Assembly: GCA_016293645.1 (NCBI GenBank)
Contig: JAEDDW010000032.1
Location: 1 to 18,597, forward strand
Direction of reading: 5' to 3'
From: Treponema sp.
GTDB lineage: Bacteria; Spirochaetota; Spirochaetia; Treponematales; Treponemataceae
Length of the DNA: 18,597 bases
The number at the start of each line of letters is the position of its first letter. Within the stretch, counting starts at the first letter, position 1. This document shows, in pieces, positions 1 through 7,376 of this stretch. The notes under the pieces were generated by a model. The model was given only the letters and a program-made list of their open reading frames with translations. It searched no databases and was not told where the DNA came from. The translations under genes and the position numbers were made by a program.

Positions 1-17
1 GGCCCACTTTTTTTATT
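1..17 (+). terminator. Possible tail of an upstream terminator, cut by the window edge
   Basis: The window opens with GGCCCAC followed by a run of seven T. This looks like the 3' arm and T-tract of an intrinsic terminator belonging to a gene outside the window. The 5' arm cannot be seen, so this is inference. Confidence 0.3.
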
Positions 18-42
18 AATTACTAGTTCAGAGGTAAACAAA

Positions 43-663
43 ATGAAGATTGCAGTACTTGTTTCAGGCGGTGGAACAAACCTTCAGGCTCTTATCGATT
101 ACCAGAAGTCTCATGCAGACTGTCCGTATGAAATTGATGTTGTAATCTCCAGCACAAAGACTGCATACAGCATTGAGCGTGCAAAGAATGCTGGAATCGA
201 TTGCGTGATCAAGAGTCCTTTTGCGGTTATGGGAAAGGATGCTGCGTCTGCTGCTTCCCGCGAAGAAAAGAACATTGCCGTTTCAAATGCGATCCTCGAG
301 GAATGCAAGTCACGCGGAATCAAGGGAATTGTTCTTGCCGGCTATCTGTCTGTTTTGACAGGCGACATCATCAGTGCATACAGCAACAGAATCATAAATC
401 TTCATCCGGCTCTTCTGCCAAAATTCGGTGGAGTAGGAATGTGGGGGCACAACGTTCATGAAGCAGTTCTTGCTGCCGGTGAAAAGGTAAGTGGCTGTAC
501 AGTCCATTATGTTGACGGCGGATGTGATACTGGAAAGATAATCGTCCAGAAAAAAGTTCCGGTGATGAGCGGTGACACCGTTGATTCCCTCTATGCCCGC
601 ATCGCTCCAAAGGAGCATGAAGCAATAGTAGAAGGCGCAATAGTCCTCGCTACCCAGGCTTGA
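43..663 (+). CDS. purN: Phosphoribosylglycinamide formyltransferase (GAR transformylase)
   Basis: This enzyme moves the formyl group of 10-formyltetrahydrofolate onto glycinamide ribonucleotide, the third step of de novo purine synthesis, in the cytosol. The 206-residue length is normal for the family. The N-terminal phosphate-binding loop reads VSGGGTNLQAL (residues 7-17). The folate/catalytic segment IINLHPALLPKF gives the expected Asn119 and His121, and VDGGCDTG supplies the catalytic Asp162. The FGGVGMWGHNVHEAV stretch is the longer loop version seen in several bacterial PurN proteins rather than the short E. coli form. GAGG at 31-34 lies eight bases before the ATG and supports this start. 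No other purine gene is visible nearby, and the window begins too close upstream to show the promoter. The family assignment is secure. Confidence 0.96.
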   Translation: MKIAVLVSGGGTNLQALIDYQKSHADCPYEIDVVISSTKTAYSIERAKNAGIDCVIKSPFAVMGKDAASAASREEKNIAVSNAILEECKSRGIKGIVLAGYLSVLTGDIISAYSNRIINLHPALLPKFGGVGMWGHNVHEAVLAAGEKVSGCTVHYVDGGCDTGKIIVQKKVPVMSGDTVDSLYARIAPKEHEAIVEGAIVLATQA

Positions 664-684
664 ATCCTTTATCTGTGTTTTTAC

Positions 685-870
685 AAATTGTTTGCTGAAT
701 AAGAAAATCTTAAAACATGCGGAGTGAAGGTTCGGAACAAACTGCGACTTGCGACCCAAGAGGACTCACGCAGTGCTTTCCCTGAGGAAAGGGAGCTCCG
801 GAGCAGACTTGGGCCGGTTCTTTACGGAAGCATGTTTTAAACTTTTTTTGCTGCTGCTTGCAAACAATTT
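685..870 (+). ncRNA. Nested inverted-repeat element; candidate structured RNA
   Basis: The gap between purN and the convergent OmpA gene holds two nested perfect 11-bp inverted repeats: 685-695 with 860-870 (AAATTGTTTGC) and 710-720 with 830-840 (TTAAAACATGC). Inside, 724-735 pairs with 814-825 with one U-U mismatch, then 755-760 (CCCAAG) pairs with 808-813, and 776-781 with 786-791 form a hairpin with a CUGA loop. A 19-nt bulge (736-754) contains ACTGCG (741-746), which is complementary to 769-774, giving a possible pseudoknot. Three pairs in the second helix are G-U on the plus strand and would be A-C mismatches on the minus strand, so a plus-strand RNA is favoured. Seven T follow at 843-849. 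The element does not match the SRP, 6S, RNase P or tmRNA signatures I know. It could also be only an elaborate two-way terminator. Nothing shows directly that it is transcribed. Confidence 0.4.
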
Positions 871-872
871 TT

Positions 873-2354
873 CTACTTTGTCATCAGATAGCTTCCGCGT
901 GGCATGATGATTATTTCTACGCGGCGGTTCTTTGCGCGACCTTCCGGAGTACTGTTTGTCGCAGCCGGTTTTGTTCCGCCGTAACCCTTGAATGTAAACA
1001 GCTTCTTGTTGAGTCCGTTGTCTGTAAGGGCATTTACGATTGACTGAGCTCGTTCAATACTGAGTGTCATCTGTCCGTTTGGTTTGTTCACGTCGGCAGT
1101 GTGTCCTTCGACAAGGATGCTGTAGTCACCTCCGGCAGTCACCTTCTTGAGGGATGCCGCTATGTCGCTGATGCGTGATTTTTCACTCTCAAGGAGTTCC
1201 GAAGAATCTGCGACAAAGCGAAGGTTTTCCATCGTAATCTGGATTCCTGTTGGAATTTCCGCAAGTCCGATGTCAGGAACTTTCTTCTCCATGAAATAAC
1301 GTTTGAGCTGATGATAGATTATGTAGTAGTTTTTATCCTTGTTTGGAGCAGAAACCTTGTGCTCAAGGATATCTTTGTCCAGAAGAATGACAACTTTTCC
1401 CTGCTTTAAAAGTTCCAGGTTTTCTTTTACGGATGCAATGCGAAGGTAGTCTTCCTTTGAGATTATAGGATCACATCTGTTTATTCCGTATACTTTTTTT
1501 ACTGTGATCCACAAAGGGTCTTTTCCTACACGGTCGGAATATGATTCAATCATTTCGCTGCTTGAGTAGTGTACTATTCCCTTTGTCTTTGCAATATCAG
1601 ATGTGACCATGTTTCTTTCATACATGAGTTCCATGTCTTCATTCCAGATTTTAGGGAAGAGGCATGGATAGACACGGCTGTCGGAAAATTCTCCCTGCAC
1701 AGGCATTGATCCGCGTGCATCAAGAATTATTCCTGAATATGAACGCGATGATATGGTTTCAATCGGCTGTGGTTTCTTATATGGCTTGGAATGTTTTACA
1801 AGCGTTGAGGAGATGTCACGGAGATTGATGGTGTGCTTTGTCAGCAATGTGCTTCCGCCTTGTGCGAAAACTGAAGGAGTCTTGTGGCTTCTATCAACGA
1901 TTCTCGTGATGTTCTCAAGTGTAAGAGTTCCGTCGAGAACAAGATCATTCAATGTCTTCTGGTCATCGACATAAAGTGAAAGCAATGGATCTTTGATGAG
2001 GATCGGAAGATCTATTTCTATTCTTTTTATGCATGTAGCTTTTCCACTTGGCATCGGAATTCCGGCTTTCTCAACATCAAGGGAAACATCAGAAATAAAA
2101 GTATTTTTCTCCCAGTTTACAAAACTTGTTGAAGTCATGGTCGCATTTTCCCGGCTGGCATGTCCATTGGCTGCGGCAACCATTTCCGCCTCACGTTCAA
2201 TTTCTTCATCTGCGTAAGGTACATACTTTTGAGGTGTGTAAGGTTTTTCAAGAAAATCAGAAACATCAAATGTCTCAATATAACTTTGGGCAAACACTAA
2301 AGAATTTGCAAATACTGCACAGATAAAAAGTGTTTTCAATAATCTGCTTGTCAT
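873..2354 (-). CDS. Exported OmpA-domain protein (Tp0624-like architecture)
   Basis: This is a secreted protein of about 493 residues with a C-terminal OmpA/Pal-type peptidoglycan-binding domain over roughly its last 120 residues. The domain shows LRFVADSSELL, LVEGHTAD, LSIERAQSIVNAL and GRAKNRRVEI, which are the hallmark strands and binding loops. The middle carries YSGIILDARG followed by PCLFPKIWNED, a segment I recall from LPP20/FlgT-like proteins, then VKKVYGINRCDPIIS. It probably tethers an outer-envelope or periplasmic assembly to the cell wall. I chose the start at 2354 because it gives a clean signal peptide (MTSRLLKTLFICAVFANSLVFA, cleaved before QS) and has GGTGGAAG just upstream. 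A longer reading begins at 2405, but it has no ribosome site and would add 17 charged residues in front of the signal. The order of domains resembles T. pallidum Tp0624, a recollection rather than a search result. The gene appears to stand alone. Confidence 0.85.
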   Translation of the reverse strand: MTSRLLKTLFICAVFANSLVFAQSYIETFDVSDFLEKPYTPQKYVPYADEEIEREAEMVAAANGHASRENATMTSTSFVNWEKNTFISDVSLDVEKAGIPMPSGKATCIKRIEIDLPILIKDPLLSLYVDDQKTLNDLVLDGTLTLENITRIVDRSHKTPSVFAQGGSTLLTKHTINLRDISSTLVKHSKPYKKPQPIETISSRSYSGIILDARGSMPVQGEFSDSRVYPCLFPKIWNEDMELMYERNMVTSDIAKTKGIVHYSSSEMIESYSDRVGKDPLWITVKKVYGINRCDPIISKEDYLRIASVKENLELLKQGKVVILLDKDILEHKVSAPNKDKNYYIIYHQLKRYFMEKKVPDIGLAEIPTGIQITMENLRFVADSSELLESEKSRISDIAASLKKVTAGGDYSILVEGHTADVNKPNGQMTLSIERAQSIVNALTDNGLNKKLFTFKGYGGTKPAATNSTPEGRAKNRRVEIIIMPRGSYLMTK

Positions 2355-2521
2355 CTTCTTCCACCGTAAATAGTTCTTCCTTTCTATTATCGGAATATAT
2401 TTCATCGGAATTAAACTTTTTTGAAAGTCTGTAATTCAGTCCTCAATGATTTTTTTACTGAACGGAAGCAATATAAAATTATTTTATTTTATAATATTTT
2501 TAAGAATATTTTAGGATATAA

Positions 2522-2549
2522 TTGATTATTGGAATATGTGTGCTATAAT
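2522..2549 (+). promoter_or_regulatory. Extended -10 promoter of the chemoreceptor gene
   Basis: The -35 element TTGATT (2522-2527) and the -10 element TATAAT (2544-2549) are 16 bp apart. TGC just before the -10 makes it an extended -10. Transcription should start near 2556, giving a leader of about 33 nt. AGGAG (2578-2582) is spaced six bases from the ATG. The surrounding 100 bp are very A+T rich. Confidence 0.7.
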
Positions 2550-2588
2550 TTTTAAAGATACACTAGGAATCTTATTCAGGAGTGCTTT

Positions 2589-4652
2589 ATGGCAAAAAAA
2601 ACAAGAAAATCTTCGGTTTCTACTATTCTCATTACTACAATAATTGGTGGATTGCTTGTATTCTCTATTGTTCTCTTCATGATGATTTCGCGCCTGCTCA
2701 ATACAGGTCTTGAAAGTTATTTCCAGGAAGAACTTGAGAACTATTCAGAACTTATTCTTAAAGAAGTCAAGCAGAAACAGGAAAATATTGTAAAAGTCCA
2801 GACAAACCTTCTTGAGACTTTGAATTCAATGTATGCGACCCTTGATGGTTTCACGGCAGAGGTAGTTGATCCGATTCTTGACAGTACATGCAGAAGTTTT
2901 GATGTTGACGACCTTGCTGTCTTTGATGTCAACGGAAAACCTTGTAGCTCCAGTGTTGCTGCAAAAAAGCAGGGGTCAAGTGACCTTGTTCAGAAGGCAT
3001 TGAGAGGTGAAACAACCGTAAAATATGAAAAGATGGGACAGGATATAAAAATTGTCCGTGGTGTTCCAATCAAATACGGTGTCAAGGTTGTAGGTGCTCT
3101 TGTCGGACTTGATACTGTGACTTCTCAGCAGTTTGTTGAAAGAATGAAGTCATACACAGGCTGTGACAATACAATTTTCGATGGTGAGACACGTGCCTAT
3201 ACAACTCTTGCCGGAATGAGAGGTACTGTCATTGCTGATGCCACACCGATCAGACTTGCTGAACAGGGTAAGGATTTTGCTGGAATCACTACAATCGGTG
3301 GAAAGAAATATGTCGTTTACTATTTTCCATGCAAGGCTGCTGACGGATCATTCCTTACAACATTGTATCTTGGTAAGGAACTTGGAATCATCGACCATGT
3401 TTCATCTATAATCTTCAAGCCACTTGTTGCAATTACTGCAGTTCTCGTTCTTGCTCTTCTTGGTCTTCTCTTTGCGATTGTTTTCTTCAGAGTCATCAGA
3501 CCTCTCAATAGTGTCGGTACCGCAATGCGCCGTCTTGCATCAGGTGATGCTGACCTTACAATCCGTCTTCCAGTCAAGGGTAATGATGAATTCGCTCATA
3601 TCTCAGGCAATGTCAATACATTCATCATCATGCTCCAGACAATCGTCGAAGAACTCAGCAAGGCTCAGGAATCACTTACAGAAATTGGACAGAGTCTTGG
3701 TTCGAATGCACAGCAGTCTGCAAGTGCAACAGCTGAGATCATGGCAAACATCCAGGGTGTAAGAAAGCAGTCTGAAAATCAGTCTGAGGCTGTTGCCAAT
3801 ACAACAGGCGTTCTTGGCAAATCTTCTGCCAGCATGAACCATCTTTCTGATCTTGTTGAAAACCAGTCGGCAGGTATCACTGAGTCTTCAGCTGCTATCG
3901 AAGAAATGCTTGGAAACATCACTTCCGTTACAAATTCGGTACACAGAATGGCAGACAGCTTCAAGGAACTTGGAGTTACTGTTGCAGACGGAAAGAACAA
4001 GCTTACCAACGTTGACGGCAAGGTCAATGAAATCGCAGAACAGTCAAAGATGCTTATTCAGGCAAACCAGATCATCTCTCAGATCGCATCTGAGACAAAC
4101 CTCCTTGCCATGAATGCCGCTATCGAAGCTGCCCATGCAGGAAAGGCCGGTGAAGGATTCTCTGTTGTTGCAAATGAAATCCGTAAACTTGCTGAGACAT
4201 CAAGTACACAGTCAAAGAACATCAATGCTGAACTTAAGCAGATTTCTTCTTCAATCAAGGACGTTGTTTCATTGTCAAAGGACAGCCAGGCTGCATTCGG
4301 CTTGATCGTCACACATCTTGATTCTACAGACACAATCATCCATGAAATTGACAATGCGATGAACGAACAGGAAAATGCTTCTCGCCAGATTTTTGGTGCC
4401 CTCAGCGACATGAGAAACCAGGCTATCGAAGTAAGCGAAAAGTCACAGGAAGTAAACAACGGTATCGTTGCCGTTACCCGTGATATGGATTCCGTATCTC
4501 AGATTTCGTCAATCATCCTTGGAAGTATGGATGAAATGACTGCAGGTGCACAGGAAATCAGTACAGCATCTCAGAGTGTCGCTGACCTTGCAATTCAGAC
4601 AAAGCAGAATATTGAACTCATGAGCGAAAAGCTTGGCAAGTTCAAGTTCTAG
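2589..4652 (+). CDS. mcp: Methyl-accepting chemotaxis protein with Cache-like periplasmic sensor
   Basis: This is a transmembrane chemoreceptor that signals through CheW/CheA to the flagellar motors. Its parts run in the standard order: a short cytoplasmic tail; TM1 (about 11-33); a periplasmic region (about 34-275) that looks like a Cache fold (DDLAVFDVNGKPCSSS, VVGALVGLDTV); TM2 (about 277-300); HAMP (about 301-353, RPLNSVGTAMRRLASGDADLTIR); and a long helical signalling domain. The hairpin tip is highly conserved, with SETNLLAMNAAIEAAHAG and GFSVVANEIRKLAE near residues 497-535. The protein ends in EKLGKFKF and lacks the NWETF-type pentapeptide that tethers CheR/CheB in some receptors. It has its own promoter and terminator and no che gene beside it, so it is a stand-alone receptor. 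The ligand cannot be read from the sequence. Confidence 0.95.
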   Translation: MAKKTRKSSVSTILITTIIGGLLVFSIVLFMMISRLLNTGLESYFQEELENYSELILKEVKQKQENIVKVQTNLLETLNSMYATLDGFTAEVVDPILDSTCRSFDVDDLAVFDVNGKPCSSSVAAKKQGSSDLVQKALRGETTVKYEKMGQDIKIVRGVPIKYGVKVVGALVGLDTVTSQQFVERMKSYTGCDNTIFDGETRAYTTLAGMRGTVIADATPIRLAEQGKDFAGITTIGGKKYVVYYFPCKAADGSFLTTLYLGKELGIIDHVSSIIFKPLVAITAVLVLALLGLLFAIVFFRVIRPLNSVGTAMRRLASGDADLTIRLPVKGNDEFAHISGNVNTFIIMLQTIVEELSKAQESLTEIGQSLGSNAQQSASATAEIMANIQGVRKQSENQSEAVANTTGVLGKSSASMNHLSDLVENQSAGITESSAAIEEMLGNITSVTNSVHRMADSFKELGVTVADGKNKLTNVDGKVNEIAEQSKMLIQANQIISQIASETNLLAMNAAIEAAHAGKAGEGFSVVANEIRKLAETSSTQSKNINAELKQISSSIKDVVSLSKDSQAAFGLIVTHLDSTDTIIHEIDNAMNEQENASRQIFGALSDMRNQAIEVSEKSQEVNNGIVAVTRDMDSVSQISSIILGSMDEMTAGAQEISTASQSVADLAIQTKQNIELMSEKLGKFKF

Positions 4653-4693
4653 TCTGGTGCCTTGAAAGGCATTGCGATGAAATATAACAAAGG

Positions 4694-4767
4694 GGCTGTC
4701 CAAAGCTTCAGGGTGGTTGAGCGTAGTCGAAACCACCTTGTCTGGTATTAGTGGACAGCCTTTTTTT
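4694..4767 (+). terminator. Terminator of the chemoreceptor gene, with a REP-like palindrome in its loop
   Basis: GGCTGTCC (4694-4701) and GGACAGCC (4753-4760) form a perfect 8-bp stem followed by seven T (4761-4767). The loop is unusually long, about 51 nt, and contains a second hairpin, the repeat at 4707-4737. The opposite strand lacks a good T-tract here, so this acts mainly for the plus strand. Confidence 0.75.
4707..4737 (+). repeat. REP-like palindromic repeat, copy 1
   Basis: The arms GGTGGTT (4712-4718) and AACCACC (4731-4737) are perfectly complementary around a 12-nt loop GAGCGTAGTCGA. The 31-nt unit recurs in inverted orientation at 18422-18452 with a single mismatch. Short palindromes with a GAGCGTAGTCGA-like core are a familiar kind of dispersed intergenic repeat in bacteria. 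No transposase is nearby. Confidence 0.75.
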
Positions 4768-4781
4768 GTCTCTGGATTTTT

Positions 4782-5822
4782 TTATTCTGTCAGGCTTTCC
4801 GCAATCTCTCTTGCTTTTCCTGCCGGAACACGAAGAGTCCATGTTTCTTTTGGTGGTGTGCAGCCTTTAAGAAGTGCCGGATTCAGTCTCACAAGCTGAT
4901 CAAGGTCTGTACCCGATTTTTCAGCTATGGTTTCAAGACTGATTTTTCCGGTGATTTTCAATTTTCCGAAATTCAGTGGTTTCACAGTTTCCACCCATTT
5001 ATCGGCAATGCCTATGTCTATTGCGCCGTAATATTCAGCGTTCTCGATTACTTCTGTAATGGCAATCAGCTTTGGAACATACATTATGGCCTGATCGGAT
5101 AAAAGCTCAAGGTCTGCAAGCATCCAGAAGTCAGCCTTGCTTTGCTTTTTTGCCCGTTTCACAGCTCCGGCTCCCATGTTGTAGGCGGCCAGTGCCAGTT
5201 CCCAGTTGCCGAACATCTTGTAGTTGTCGTTCAGCTTTGAAAGGGCGGCATCAGTTTCTGTCCACGGATCAAGACGCTGGTCATACCATTCATTTTTCTT
5301 GAGGAACGGATCCATGCTGTTTTCCATGAACTGCCATAGACCTGTAGCCCCTGAAACCGAGACAGCATTCGCCTTGTATTCCGATTCGACGATTGGAAGA
5401 TATTGCAGGAACGAAGGCATCTTTTTTTTGGCAAGCTGCTGTCTTACGTAGTGCCTGTATTCCGCAGAGTCAATGAGGATGTCGGCAAGCTTTTTCCTTC
5501 CCTTGTCGGACAGATAGTAGTCGAGAAATTTTTCAGTTCTTTTGTCATCAAGTCCTGAAAGCCCGATGTCTTTGTGTATCGGTTCCTTCACCGTGTATGG
5601 TCTTATTCCTTTTTTCTTTCTGTTTTCTACGGAACTGCTTTGAGTCTGCGTTTTTTTTCTCTGCTCTTTTCTTTCTTTTTCAAGCCGTCTGATCTCCTTC
5701 AAGTCGGCGATGGAATCGTATTCGACCTTTACTGATTCATAGGGAATCGTGAAGTCGGCAACGGGTTCGGCAAAGAGAGAAAGGGCGGAAAATGTCAGGG
5801 CAAGTCCGGCAGATTTTTTCAT
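4782..5822 (-). CDS. MltD-like membrane/periplasmic lytic transglycosylase with C-terminal LysM-like domain
   Basis: This enzyme cleaves the glycan strand of peptidoglycan, releasing 1,6-anhydro-MurNAc ends, in the periplasm. The 346 residues begin with a signal peptide (MKKSAGLALTFSALSLFA), then a charged Lys/Glu-rich linker (about 40-75). The SLT/GH23 domain (about 125-265) has the catalytic Glu146 in YLPIVESEY, then SGATGLWQFM and the core motif LALAAYNMGAGAV. Residues 290-340 (ISLETIAEKSGTDLDQLVRLNP, ending LRVPAG) look like a single LysM wall-binding repeat. The order SLT then LysM is that of MltD. Unlike classical MltD, there is no lipobox. Its ATG overlaps the stop of the upstream lipoprotein gene (TAATG), so the two are probably co-translated, and its partner may be that lipoprotein. 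Confidence 0.9.
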   Translation of the reverse strand: MKKSAGLALTFSALSLFAEPVADFTIPYESVKVEYDSIADLKEIRRLEKERKEQRKKTQTQSSSVENRKKKGIRPYTVKEPIHKDIGLSGLDDKRTEKFLDYYLSDKGRKKLADILIDSAEYRHYVRQQLAKKKMPSFLQYLPIVESEYKANAVSVSGATGLWQFMENSMDPFLKKNEWYDQRLDPWTETDAALSKLNDNYKMFGNWELALAAYNMGAGAVKRAKKQSKADFWMLADLELLSDQAIMYVPKLIAITEVIENAEYYGAIDIGIADKWVETVKPLNFGKLKITGKISLETIAEKSGTDLDQLVRLNPALLKGCTPPKETWTLRVPAGKAREIAESLTE

Positions 5823-6886
5823 TACAGCTTTTCACCATAATAGATTCCGGCCCATTCCCATCGTCCGTGGATCTCAGGATCTGCAGGGAAATTTACTTTT
5901 CTGAAATAGAGGTACCATACGTTGACGTAATTGCTCCATCCTGTTGTTCTCAGATAGGCTTCTGTCGGACTTGATGAAGGATCAAGGTCAGCGCTGTAGC
6001 GGATTCTGTTTCCGCGCATGAATGACCTCATGGAGAAACTTTCCTGTGCGTTGACGTCCGTTTCTACCTGACGCCAGGACATGGCAAAGAAATTGACCTT
6101 GGATTTGTATTTATCCAAAGCTCTGTAATTGTAGCTTGAAATTCCTTTTTTTACGGCAGAGACGAGGGCATCAAGGGATTCGAAAGTCCAGTCCTTGGAG
6201 GAATTTGAGAAGTCGATCAGCTGCTTTGTGCTCAGGTAAGCGTTGGGGTATCCTGAAATCTGCAATGTGGAAGCATCGTCCTGGTCAAGATATTGGGTGA
6301 AAGAACGGATCGCCTGCTTCCATTCTCCTTCCTTTTCATATTCAAGGGCAAGGCGGTAGAAGAGTTCCGTCGTGCTTACGTTGTTTGGAAACCTTGAGAT
6401 CAGCTGATTGAAGTAGGTGATTCTGTTGGCCGGTATTTCACTGATCTGGATCAAATGCTGCAGGCATACAAAATGAATTGATTTGCCCTGAACCATAAGG
6501 TCGTTGTAGTTGTTGATGATTCTTTCAAAATAGTATTCGGCTACAGGTTCTGCATCATTTTCAAGATATGCATAAGCTGTCATGAGAAGCCAATAGGCAT
6601 TGTATGGATCTTCAGGATGTTTTTCCACCCAGTCCGTAAGGAACAAGATGAGGGAAGTGTAATCCTTCACGGCTAGCATGTTGTTTGCGATTCTGTTGAC
6701 TACGGCATATCTTGTTTCATTTGTCAGATCGTTTTTTTCAAGAAGTGTTTCAAGCTGAGTCTGTGTCGCTCTGTAGGTTTTGGAAAATGCTCCCGGAAGA
6801 ATGGAGCCCTTTGTTGTCTTACTGCAGGAAAAAAAAGTGACGCATGCTGCAAAAACAAGCAGTGAATTCCTGATTTTTTTTAACAT
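5822..6886 (-). CDS. Helical-repeat (TPR-like) lipoprotein of unknown function
   Basis: I do not recognise a named family. The 354-residue product starts with a lipoprotein signal, MLKKIRNSLLVFAACVTFFSC, with Cys21 as the likely lipidated residue. The FFSC box is relaxed, as is common in spirochaetes. The body is mostly helical. LFYRLALEYEKEGEWKQAIRSFTQYLDQD is TPR-like, and AEYYFERIINNYNDL and YFNQLISRFPNN fit the same pattern. The C-terminus is richer in aromatic residues (WYLYFRKVNFPADPEIHGRWEWAG). It lies immediately upstream of, and overlaps by one base with, the lytic transglycosylase, so it may position or regulate that enzyme at the wall. That role is inference from context. The start codon has no Shine-Dalgarno sequence, and the promoter places the transcription start on the ATG itself. 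Confidence 0.75.
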   Translation of the reverse strand: MLKKIRNSLLVFAACVTFFSCSKTTKGSILPGAFSKTYRATQTQLETLLEKNDLTNETRYAVVNRIANNMLAVKDYTSLILFLTDWVEKHPEDPYNAYWLLMTAYAYLENDAEPVAEYYFERIINNYNDLMVQGKSIHFVCLQHLIQISEIPANRITYFNQLISRFPNNVSTTELFYRLALEYEKEGEWKQAIRSFTQYLDQDDASTLQISGYPNAYLSTKQLIDFSNSSKDWTFESLDALVSAVKKGISSYNYRALDKYKSKVNFFAMSWRQVETDVNAQESFSMRSFMRGNRIRYSADLDPSSSPTEAYLRTTGWSNYVNVWYLYFRKVNFPADPEIHGRWEWAGIYYGEKL

Positions 6887-6892
6887 GGGTAG

Positions 6893-6921
6893 ATTTTAGC
6901 ATACAATTATTGTATTGTAAA
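6893..6921 (-). promoter_or_regulatory. Promoter of the lipoprotein-transglycosylase pair; predicts a leaderless mRNA
   Basis: On the minus strand, TTTACA (6921-6916) and TAAAAT (6898-6893) are separated by exactly 17 bp, and TGC precedes the -10. Six bases separate the -10 from the ATG, so the standard start site falls on the A of the start codon at 6886. The sequence before the ATG, TCTACCC, has no ribosome site. Confidence 0.65.
6901..6915. promoter_or_regulatory. Palindrome in the divergent promoter spacer; possible operator
   Basis: ATACAAT-T-ATTGTAT is a perfect 7-1-7 inverted repeat that fills most of the spacer of the minus-strand promoter. It also lies within the 51-bp gap that must hold any promoter for the plus-strand gene at 6938. 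Its position suits a repressor site, but A+T-rich palindromes arise easily by chance. Confidence 0.4.
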
Positions 6922-6937
6922 CGAATAGAGGAAACAG

Positions 6938-7375
6938 ATGCCCGAAAATAAAGATACACTAGCGGTTTTGAGAAAGCAGAGCTTCTTTTTGGCTATGGGA
7001 CTTATATTGCTTGTCGATGGAGCCCTTGCCTGTATGGTGAAAGCTGATTTTTTCCCGTTCACCCTGTCTCAAATATGGCCTGTTTTTGTAATAATTGCCG
7101 GCTTGATCGTATTCGGCGCGGATCTGTTCATTTTCAGAAGAATCAGAACTTCTTTCCTGTTCCCTTCAGTGATGCTTGTCATATTGGGATCTGGCTTTCT
7201 GGTTTTTTCGACGGATCTTTTCCATGTTTCATTCAGAAAAATAATATCAGTATTCTGGCCTGTAGTTCTCATTGTTTTTGGAATTTTTCTTCTTGCTGTT
7301 TATGAAATTCAAAGAATAAACTACAAGAAGTTTCCTTACATGCAGGATGATACTCTGGAAGAGGACAATTACTAG
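6938..7375 (+). CDS. Small four-helix membrane protein, LiaI/LiaF-like (DUF5668-type) region
   Basis: This 145-residue inner-membrane protein has four predicted helices at about 16-34, 46-66, 73-93 and 102-122, with a short acidic C-terminal tail (DDTLEEDNY). Two helices carry the repeated pattern IWPVFVIIAGLIVF and FWPVVLIVFGIFLL. This is typical of the LiaI-LiaF-like transmembrane region found in envelope-stress proteins of many bacteria. No catalytic residue is apparent. GAGG (6928-6931) lies six bases before the ATG. It is the first gene of a plus-strand run and is followed after 14 nt by a TPR lipoprotein. A role in sensing or organising the envelope is only suggested by the family resemblance and the neighbours. 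Confidence 0.75.
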   Translation: MPENKDTLAVLRKQSFFLAMGLILLVDGALACMVKADFFPFTLSQIWPVFVIIAGLIVFGADLFIFRRIRTSFLFPSVMLVILGSGFLVFSTDLFHVSFRKIISVFWPVVLIVFGIFLLAVYEIQRINYKKFPYMQDDTLEEDNY

Positions 7376-7376
7376 C

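Noticed and set aside
310..759. Minus-strand open frame of 149 codons antisense to purN
   Set aside because: It overlaps a certain gene, has no recognisable domain or ribosome site, and runs into the structured element.
710..840. Identification of the structured element as SRP RNA, 6S RNA, RNase P RNA or a T-box
   Set aside because: The GGAA-capped helix 8 of SRP RNA, the large open bubble of 6S, the RNase P core and the T-box motif are all missing. GAGGAAAG at 784-791 is only a short chance match to RNase P.
2355..2405. Longer start for the minus-strand OmpA-domain protein
   Set aside because: It puts 17 mostly charged residues before the signal peptide and has no ribosome site. It is less likely but not excluded.
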